This document shows positions 6,881-12,343 of a stretch of DNA of 12,343 nucleotides, in pieces (the stretch's first letter is position 1; each line of letters opens with the position of its first letter). The notes beneath the pieces were generated by a model, which was given only the letters and a program-made list of their open reading frames with translations, had not been told where the DNA came from and ran no database searches. The stretch lies in the NCBI GenBank assembly GCA_964385195.1, contig CAYLOC010000088.1, positions 1-12,343 of the forward strand. Reading direction: 5' to 3'. This DNA comes from CAYLOC01 sp964385195. GTDB taxonomy: Bacteria; Actinomycetota; Actinomycetes; Propionibacteriales; Nocardioidaceae. Position numbers and translations under genes: made by a program.

Positions 6881-8278
6881 ATGGACCAGTTCAAGCTTCC
6901 CGACGTCGGCGAGGGACTGACCGAGGCCGAGATCGTCTCCTGGAAGGTCAAACCGGGGGACACGATCAAGGTCAACGACATCGTCTGCGAGATCGAGACG
7001 GCCAAGTCGCTGGTCGAACTGCCCTCGCCGTACGCCGGCCAGGTGGCCGAGCTCCTGGTGAGCGAGGGCGACACGGTCGAGGTCGGTACCCCCATCCTGT
7101 CGGTGGGCGCCCCGGGCGAGGCATCGGGTGCCGACGCGGCGACGGGTACGACGAGTGGTGCCGATGGCGCCGCGGCGGAGTCCGCTGACGGTGATGAGGA
7201 GGCCGTGGCGACCCTGGTCGGCTACGGTCCGCGGAAGGCCGCCGCGACCCGCAGGCCACGCAAACAGGCACCCGCCGCCTCCACCCCACCGCCTGCTGCC
7301 CCACCGGCACCTGTTGCCGCCACCCCACCACCCCCGCCGGCACCGGCACCGGCGCCGGTTGCCCCCGCCAACGGCACTAGCACTGGGGCTGGATCCGCCA
7401 CCGGAGCCAAAGTGCTGGCCAAGCCGCCGGTGCGCAAGCTGGCCAAGGATCTCGGGGTCGACCTGGCGAGGGTCACCCCGACCGGGCCGCGCGGGACCAT
7501 CAGCCGCGATGACGTCCAGGCCCATGCTGCGGGCACGGACAGCACGGCAGCGTCGCCGGCGGCGGCTGCGGCGCCCGGGGAGCGGGAGACGCGCCTTCCG
7601 ATCAAGGGTGTCCGCAAGAACACCGCGGCCGCCATGGTGTCCTCGGCGTTCACCGCCCCGCACGTCACCGAGTGGGTGACCATCGACGCCACCCGCACGA
7701 TGGAGATGGTCCAGCGCCTGCGCGGACACCGGGACTTCCGCGACGTGAAGGTCTCACCGCTGCTCGTGGTCGCGCGTGCCTGCTGTGTCGCGATCCGTCG
7801 TACGCCGGAGGTCAACGCCACCTGGGATGACGCGGCGCAGGAGATCGTGCTCAAGCACTACGTCAACCTCGGGATCGCTGCCGCCACTCCTCGTGGCCTT
7901 GTCGTCCCCAACATCAAAGACGCCGACGCGATGTCGGCGGTTGAGATGGCACAGGCGATCGGTGCCTTGACCGCGACCGCGCGGGAGGGGAAGACGCAGC
8001 CGGCTGAGATGGCAGGCGGCACGTTCACCATCACCAACGTCGGTGTGTTCGGTGTCGACTCCGGTACGCCGATCCTCAACCCCGGCGAGACCGGCATCCT
8101 GGCCATGGGCGCTATCCGCCAACAGCCGTGGGTGGTCGATGACGAGATCGTGCCACGGTGGGTGACGACGCTGGCACTGTCGTTCGACCACCGGGTGGTT
8201 GACGGTGAGCAAGGCTCGCGGTTCCTCGCGGATGTCGCCTCGATCGTGGAGGACCCGGGGAACACCCTGCTGTTCTGA
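6881..8278 (+). CDS. pdhC: Dihydrolipoamide acyltransferase, E2 component of 2-oxoacid dehydrogenase complex
   Basis: Core of the complex: the swinging lipoyl arm takes the acyl group from E1 and the catalytic domain passes it to CoA. Seen in 465 aa: one lipoyl domain (1-76) with modified Lys42 in ETAKS; an acidic then Pro/Ala-rich flexible linker (about 77-175); a peripheral subunit-binding domain (about 178-215, VLAKPPVRKLAKDLGVDL and PTGPRGTISRDD); a second linker; a catalytic domain (about 237-465) with LPIKGVRK, PHVTEW and HRVVDG (H437, D441). ETAKS/ELPSPYAG resembles branched-chain E2 more than ETDKA-type pyruvate E2, so a branched-chain complex (bkdC) is my preference. Start ATG at 6881 follows GGAGGG at 6869-6874, 6 nt away. 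Spacing to the beta gene is 13 nt. No E3 gene follows and no good terminator is seen in 8279-8433. Confidence 0.93.
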   Translation: MDQFKLPDVGEGLTEAEIVSWKVKPGDTIKVNDIVCEIETAKSLVELPSPYAGQVAELLVSEGDTVEVGTPILSVGAPGEASGADAATGTTSGADGAAAESADGDEEAVATLVGYGPRKAAATRRPRKQAPAASTPPPAAPPAPVAATPPPPPAPAPAPVAPANGTSTGAGSATGAKVLAKPPVRKLAKDLGVDLARVTPTGPRGTISRDDVQAHAAGTDSTAASPAAAAAPGERETRLPIKGVRKNTAAAMVSSAFTAPHVTEWVTIDATRTMEMVQRLRGHRDFRDVKVSPLLVVARACCVAIRRTPEVNATWDDAAQEIVLKHYVNLGIAAATPRGLVVPNIKDADAMSAVEMAQAIGALTATAREGKTQPAEMAGGTFTITNVGVFGVDSGTPILNPGETGILAMGAIRQQPWVVDDEIVPRWVTTLALSFDHRVVDGEQGSRFLADVASIVEDPGNTLLF

Positions 8279-8433
8279 CCGGCGGCACCCCAGCCCCGCA
8301 ATTCGATGGCGTGCAGGTGGTAAGAGGGGAAGCATGGGTGAGTGCTCAGCAGCGAACGGCTTCCGCCACAAGACGGATTGCCGGCGGAGGACGATCTCGA
8401 CGCAACCGACGACGCAGCCGGTGGGTGACGTCG

Positions 8434-8856
8434 CTACAGCCACCTCGCCATACCGATGGAGCGTTCCCGTTCCTCGGTGAAGCCGTGGTTGGCGTACAGC
8501 CGTCGACCAGGAGGATCGGCCATGAGGGAGACGAATGCCTGCGGTGGGGCCGCCTCCCGGATCTGTGCAAGAAGCCACGTGAGGACGGCATCCCCGATCC
8601 CCTGCCGCTGATGGGCCGGGAGGACTGCCATGTCGACGATATGGAAGTGCCAGCCGCCGTCGCCGATCACGCGCCCCATGCCGACGACGTTGCCGTCGGC
8701 CCCGTGTGTGACATGGCAGGCGCGCCAACTGCCGGGGAGGGCCAGCGTTGCCTGCTCGAGGGTCCGTGGGGTCAGGCCGGACTCGCGGCGGAGGCGCAGG
8801 TAGTCCTCCACCCCCGGCGGTCCGGGTCGGAGCTCGTACGGCGACCTCAGGCTCAT
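8434..8856 (-). CDS. GNAT family N-acetyltransferase
   Basis: GNAT enzymes move an acetyl group from acetyl-CoA to an amine; the acceptor here is unknown. Seen in 140 aa: a central beta strand HIVDMAVLPAHQ followed by the acetyl-CoA pyrophosphate loop QRQGIGDAVL (about 83-92, fitting Q/R-x-x-G-x-G/A), then FVSLMAD and a C-terminal RLYANHGF, the usual motif B region with a Tyr. ATG at 8856 has only a weak GAGCGG before it. It lies 68 nt after the stop of the STAND regulator on the same strand, so the two may be co-transcribed and weakly translated. It converges on the E2 gene, whose stop is 155 bp away. Confidence 0.88.
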   Translation of the reverse strand: MSLRSPYELRPGPPGVEDYLRLRRESGLTPRTLEQATLALPGSWRACHVTHGADGNVVGMGRVIGDGGWHFHIVDMAVLPAHQRQGIGDAVLTWLLAQIREAAPPQAFVSLMADPPGRRLYANHGFTEERERSIGMARWL

Positions 8857-8924
8857 CCGCTCAGCATGGCAGAGTCGCGTCGGTTCAGGAGTGGGTGCCG
8901 CCGAGCCGCCGCGGGCAGTTCACG

Positions 8925-11309
8925 TCAGGGGCTGCGCTGTGCCGGTACGGCGGGACGCGGTTCTGGTTGCCGTGCGTAGTACTGCTCCCGTGCGGCCGCC
9001 ACCATCTTCTGCTGGCGTGCGGTGCTCCACTGCGCGGCGGGGCTTTGGGTATTGACGACTGCCGACGCCCGGTCGTGCGCCGCGGCTGCCTTCTCCGGGC
9101 AGCCCGCCAGATAGCCTTGCTGGGCCACCAGCTCCAGGGCGTCGAAGATGCGATGCGGGACCCGGGCGGCCTCGGCCAGCTTCAGCGCGCGTTCGGCGTA
9201 CCGGATCGCCTGCTGTGGCTTGCCCATCTGGCCCAGCTCTTCGGCGATCCCCTGCGTGGCGAGGATCTGGCCGTTGACGTTGTCGCTGGCGCGTGCGGAC
9301 TCCAGCAACCGCAGGTGGTACCGCATCGCCTCCAGTGGCTGTCCCGCCTGCAGCAGAGCGTAGGACAGGTTCTCCAGACAGTGGTTGCGATGCTGGAGGT
9401 GGTGGCGGCTCAGCAGTCTCAGTGCCGCCCGCAGATCGCTGATGGCGGCGTCCAGGTCGCCCGCCATGCCGGACATGATGCCGCGCAGGGACAGCAGCCC
9501 CCCGGCGGCGCGGGCGTGGAGGATCGGGTCGTCGGCGACCTCGGGGAGGATCTCCTCCGCCCGCGCGAGGTGCGCCTGAGCGGTCTCCAGATCACCGGCG
9601 TTGGCATGGGCAAAGCTCAACTGGCGCTCGCACCAGATCCGGGTGAACGGGTCGTCGTACACCTTCGCTGCCTCACTCATGGCCGCGACCGCGTTGTCCC
9701 GGATATTGCCGAGCTTGGTGTGCTCCAGCAGCACCCAGATGCTCTGGACGATGAGCCGGCACAGCTCGTACTCCTCGCGCGAGGCAGCTGCCCGGGAGGT
9801 GACGTATTCGCTCACGCCCGCGACCTCGTCACGGAACCAGTCGAACACGTCGCGCTTGGAGTGCGGCCGCTCCCGCAACTGCTCGACGAGTGCGGTGTTC
9901 TCAGGGGTGTTGCCGAAGACCCGGGCGATCTCGATGACGTTGGTCGCGTAGTAGGTACCCAGCCGCACGTAGTCGGGCTCGGTATCGGGAGGGTTCGGCA
10001 TCTCCCGCGCATACAACAGGGTCAGATCGTGATAGCTGACCCGGTCGGTGGCCCGTGACTGGAGCAGCTGTACGTCGAGCAGCCGGTCGATCGCGGCCTC
10101 TACCTCCGCCGGATCGCGGTCGGCGATGGCTGCGACGGTCTCCACGGCGAAGTCGCGCCCGGGCAGCCGCGAGAGCCGGCAGAACAGGGACAGCGCCAGC
10201 TGGTCCCGGTCGCTGGGCGTGGAGTCGGGCGACCGCAACGCCTGCACGCTCACGTTGAGGCAGGCCCGCATCCCCAGAACCCCGTAGTCCAGGAACGACA
10301 GCCGGGTCTGTTCCTGCTCCAGCCGGGCGGCAAGGTCGGTGACCGTCCAGTCGTCGCGCGACAGCAACCGGGCCGCGCTGATCCGCAGCGCCAACGGGGA
10401 GTCGCCGCACAGCGCAGCGAGACGGGACCACGCGCCGTCCTGTTCAGGGGCTCGTCCGTCACCGACCGACCGCGAGAGCAGGGTCACCGAGTCACTGCGG
10501 GCGAAGGCGCCGACGCTGACGTAGGTGGTGGCGTCGAGGTCGGCCAGCGGCGAGCGCGACGTCACCACCACGGCGTTCGCCGGCCCGGAAGGGAGCAGAT
10601 CCGTCACCTGCGCCGCGTCCGCGGCGTCGTCGAGCACCAGCAGCAGGCGGCTGTCGGCGGTCAGCGTCCGGAGGAACCGGGTCCGCGCCTGGGGAGAGCG
10701 CGGGATCTCCCGGTCCGGTACGCCGAGGGCCCACAAGATCTCAAACTGTGCCTGGCCGGGGGCGAGGCTGTCCGACCGCAGGCCTCCGAGGGAGATGAAC
10801 ACCTGGCCGTCGGGATAGGTCTCGCGGCACTGGTGGGCGGCGTGGACCGCCAACGTGGTCTTGCCGAACCCGCCCGGACCGGACACCACCAACACCGAAG
10901 GTGCGTCGGTGCCGGCGCGGTCCGCGGCCAGGCAGGCGCGCAGGGTGTGGAGTTGCTGGTCACGACCGACGAACAACGACACGTCGCGAGGCAACTCGGC
11001 GGGGCTACGGCTGAACTGCGCTCTTCCGGCGGAGTCGGTGGCGGCGAGCGGTCGGGCACGCTCGGCACGGCTACCCCGGAACGCCTGGTCCAGCTGCTCG
11101 GCCGCGGCAGGCTCCAGGTCCAGCGCCTGCCCGATCAGTCGCAGCGTCTCCTGCCGTGGTCGACGTACTGCACCCCGCTCCAGGTCCCGGATGCTGCGCA
11201 CGGCGAGTCCGGCACGCTCGGCGAGCCGTTCCTGGGTGAGCCCGGCGGCCACCCGCAGGTCGCGGAGCCACGTCGCCCCCCACGGAACCTGGGTGGTGGC
11301 GGAGCCCAT
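8925..11309 (-). CDS. XRE-type HTH / NB-ARC ATPase / TPR transcriptional regulator (STAND family)
   Basis: STAND regulators are ATP-switched: a sensor region controls an NTPase that exposes a DNA-binding domain. Seen in 794 aa: an XRE helix-turn-helix (about 13-68, WLRDLRVAAGLTQERLAERA, SIRDLERG); Walker A GPGGFGKTT (144-152; Phe where Val or Ile is commoner); Walker B RLLLVLDDA (221-229); VVVTSR (247-252) and GDSPLALR (302-309) of NB-ARC; a winged-helix-like segment (about 340-440); and about five helical TPR-like repeats (about 540-750) such as ANAGDLETAQAHLARAE and MGKPQQAIRYAERALKLAE. It lacks the BTAD domain of AfsR-type SARPs. ATG at 11309 has no ribosome site but a TACTCT box 7 nt before it, so translation may be leaderless. 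Its target is unknown; the GNAT gene follows. Confidence 0.9.
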   Translation of the reverse strand: MGSATTQVPWGATWLRDLRVAAGLTQERLAERAGLAVRSIRDLERGAVRRPRQETLRLIGQALDLEPAAAEQLDQAFRGSRAERARPLAATDSAGRAQFSRSPAELPRDVSLFVGRDQQLHTLRACLAADRAGTDAPSVLVVSGPGGFGKTTLAVHAAHQCRETYPDGQVFISLGGLRSDSLAPGQAQFEILWALGVPDREIPRSPQARTRFLRTLTADSRLLLVLDDAADAAQVTDLLPSGPANAVVVTSRSPLADLDATTYVSVGAFARSDSVTLLSRSVGDGRAPEQDGAWSRLAALCGDSPLALRISAARLLSRDDWTVTDLAARLEQEQTRLSFLDYGVLGMRACLNVSVQALRSPDSTPSDRDQLALSLFCRLSRLPGRDFAVETVAAIADRDPAEVEAAIDRLLDVQLLQSRATDRVSYHDLTLLYAREMPNPPDTEPDYVRLGTYYATNVIEIARVFGNTPENTALVEQLRERPHSKRDVFDWFRDEVAGVSEYVTSRAAASREEYELCRLIVQSIWVLLEHTKLGNIRDNAVAAMSEAAKVYDDPFTRIWCERQLSFAHANAGDLETAQAHLARAEEILPEVADDPILHARAAGGLLSLRGIMSGMAGDLDAAISDLRAALRLLSRHHLQHRNHCLENLSYALLQAGQPLEAMRYHLRLLESARASDNVNGQILATQGIAEELGQMGKPQQAIRYAERALKLAEAARVPHRIFDALELVAQQGYLAGCPEKAAAAHDRASAVVNTQSPAAQWSTARQQKMVAAAREQYYARQPEPRPAVPAQRSP

Positions 11310-11316
11310 GGGCCTA

Positions 11317-11322
11317 AGAGTA
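11317..11322 (-). promoter_or_regulatory. Candidate -10 box for leaderless STAND regulator transcript
   Basis: On the minus strand TACTCT (11322-11317; fits TAnnnT) ends 7 nt before the ATG at 11309, which places initiation at or next to the start codon. There is no Shine-Dalgarno sequence, which fits leaderless starts known to be common in actinomycetes. No recognisable -35 hexamer lies 16-18 bp upstream, so this rests on one box. Confidence 0.35.
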
Positions 11323-11374
11323 GGTCATCGGAGGGTATCCGAGCCGGTCGCGCTCACGCCCGGGACGGGCCGAT

Positions 11375-11415
11375 CTGCCGGTGCGGACGCCAAAACTGCC
11401 GGTTGTTCTGCCTGT
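11375..11415. repeat. Three copies of the octamer CTGCC(G/T)GT upstream of the STAND gene
   Basis: CTGCCGGT at 11375-11382 and 11396-11403 (21 bp apart) and CTGCCTGT at 11408-11415 (12 bp further), all in the same orientation, in an AT-richer patch about 50-105 bp upstream of the proposed start. Next to them GAGTG is repeated about 2.8 times at 11423-11436. They might be sites for a regulator, but the spacing is uneven. Confidence 0.3.
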
Positions 11416-11478
11416 TCAAACCGAGTGGAGTGGAGTCAAATAGACAGTGCGACGGGGGAACGTTGCAAGGGGAGCGAC

Positions 11479-11519
11479 GAGGGGCGGTCTGGTCCACGGG
11501 GGTGGTCAGACCGCCCCTC
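11479..11519 (-). terminator. Hairpin terminator after the CoA-transferase gene
   Basis: A perfect 13-bp stem (11479-11491 with 11507-11519; GAGGGGCGGTCTG and its complement) whose interior can extend with CCAC/GTGG around a GGGG loop. It begins 24 nt past the CoA-transferase stop on the minus strand. There is no U-tract, as is frequent in actinomycete terminators. It isolates the CoA-transferase from the STAND gene downstream. Confidence 0.6.
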
Positions 11520-11543
11520 CCGCATGTACGGCGGCCGTGGAGC

Positions 11544-12343
11544 TCAGTCGGTGGAACTCCGGTCGCACTCGTCCAGCCACGCGCGCACGCTCTCGTTGTG
11601 CTCGCCGAGCAGCGGGGGCGGGGCGTGTTCGGGCCGCCCGCCGGCGTACGGCAGGTCGTCGAAACGCACCGGGGGCCCCGGAAGCTCCACGCGCCCGACG
11701 GTGGGGTGGTCGACGGAGACCACCAGTCCCTGCGAGCGGGTCTGTTCCCATGCGTAGACGTCGTCGATGGTGCGTACCTTGCCCGCGGGGACGCCGGCGT
11801 CGGCGAGCAGCGCCAGCCAGTGTTCAGCACCCTCGCGGGACATCGCGTCCTCGATCAGGCTGGTCAGCTCCTCCCGGCGGTTGACCCGGGCGGCGTTGGT
11901 GGCGAAGCGCGGGTCGTCCGCGTCGAGATCGACCAGCCGTGCGAATGCCTTCCACAGTCCTTCGCTGCCGCAGGCGATCTGGACGGGGGCGTCCGCGGTG
12001 CGGAACATGCCGTACGGGCAGATCGAGGGGTGAGCGTTGCCGATTGGCTGCGGCACGATTCCGCCGACGGTCCACTTGGTGGCCTGGTAGGCATGCGTGC
12101 CGACGATCGCCGAGAGCAGGCTGGTCCGGACCACGCGTCCGCGACCGGTCCGCTCCCGCTCGTGCAGCGCGCCGAGGACCCCGTAGGCCCCATACATCCC
12201 CGCGAGCAGGTCTGCGATCGGCACTCCCACCTTGGTGGGCTGGTCAGGGGAGGCGCCGGTGATGCTCATCAGGCCGCCTTCGCCCTGGGCGATCTGGTCG
12301 TAGCCGGCGCGGCCGCCCTCCGGGCCGTCGTGCCCGAACCCGG
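11544..12343 (-). CDS. CaiB/BaiF (class III) CoA-transferase family protein, N-terminus outside the window
   Basis: Family III CoA-transferases move CoA between carboxylic acids through an Asp-linked mixed anhydride. Seen: 265 C-terminal residues of a family of about 390-400, starting inside GFGHDGP, then GYDQIAQGEGGLMSITG, the TGRGRVV strand leading to TSLLSAIVG, the GNAHPSICPYGMF block, PVQIACGSEGLW, and the C-terminal return LLADAGVPAGKVRTIDDV. The visible reading frame continues open past the right edge, so the ATG at 12269 is internal. In oxalate-CoA/formyl-CoA transferase the catalytic Asp lies in SMQDAV; here the matching residue is Ser (SLLSAI, codon 12111-12113). The protein may therefore belong to a divergent subgroup, and its reaction and substrate are unknown. 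A hairpin terminator follows the stop. Confidence 0.88.
   Translation of the reverse strand, partial: GFGHDGPEGGRAGYDQIAQGEGGLMSITGASPDQPTKVGVPIADLLAGMYGAYGVLGALHERERTGRGRVVRTSLLSAIVGTHAYQATKWTVGGIVPQPIGNAHPSICPYGMFRTADAPVQIACGSEGLWKAFARLVDLDADDPRFATNAARVNRREELTSLIEDAMSREGAEHWLALLADAGVPAGKVRTIDDVYAWEQTRSQGLVVSVDHPTVGRVELPGPPVRFDDLPYAGGRPEHAPPPLLGEHNESVRAWLDECDRSSTD

Noticed and set aside
5797..7095. Minus-strand 432-aa frame
   Set aside because: Antisense to the clearly real E1-beta and E2 genes; no recognised domain.
7260..7400. Repeat-rich Cys-free stretch in the E2 gene as a possible repeat element
   Set aside because: The repetition is codon-level (CCG/GCC/CCA) and encodes the expected Pro/Ala linker of E2 proteins.
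8362..8444. Terminators between E2 and GNAT (TCCGCC/GGCGGA at 8362-8388; GGTGG/CCACC at 8420-8444)
   Set aside because: Stems of only 5-6 bp with loops of about 15 nt and no U-tract; too weak to call.
8748..10058. Plus-strand 436-aa frame
   Set aside because: Antisense to the STAND regulator, whose minus frame shows HTH, NB-ARC and TPR motifs.

Overview
The window is GC-rich, with G or C at nearly every third codon position in the genes. That, together with the gene types (a class II HelD, an E2 acyltransferase with a Pro/Ala linker, an XRE-NB-ARC-TPR regulator), points to an actinomycete. I cannot name the genus. It is a scaffold sequence: 100 Ns (2037-2136) interrupt it, so the distance and possibly the link between the genes on either side are not proven.

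Left part (1-2036): a nearly complete minus-strand gene for a PhzE-type aminodeoxyisochorismate synthase, with a chorismate-utilising domain fused to a glutamine amidotransferase. Only its last few codons are outside the window. This is a secondary-metabolism enzyme, so the window probably touches the edge of a biosynthetic cluster lying to the left. Just upstream of it are three head-to-tail 22-bp repeats carrying a GAGT(G/A)GG core, a layout like that of SARP-type activator binding sites. The assembly gap follows, within a G-rich tract.

Middle (2137-8278): helD (minus strand) encodes an RNA-polymerase-recycling, UvrD-like motor. It diverges from a three-gene plus-strand operon encoding E1-alpha, E1-beta and lipoyl-bearing E2 of a 2-oxoacid dehydrogenase complex (branched-chain or pyruvate type). 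The genes are tightly packed, with an ATGA overlap and then a 13-nt spacer. No E3 (lipoamide dehydrogenase) is present, so that subunit must be encoded elsewhere. The divergent region holds a perfect 22-bp inverted repeat with a 25-nt loop, next to the best helD promoter candidate.

Right part (8279-12343), all on the minus strand: a CaiB/BaiF-family CoA-transferase (N-terminus beyond the window) ends at a strong hairpin. A large HTH-NB-ARC-TPR (STAND) regulator follows, apparently starting leaderless, and then a small GNAT acetyltransferase that probably shares its transcript and converges on the E2 gene. The CoA-transferase has Ser where the catalytic Asp of the family is expected.

Most of the window is recognisable actinobacterial housekeeping or accessory content. 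The least explained signals are the non-coding ones: the 22-bp repeats before phzE, the inverted repeat between helD and the dehydrogenase operon, and the repeated octamers before the STAND gene. I see no complete novel multi-gene system.
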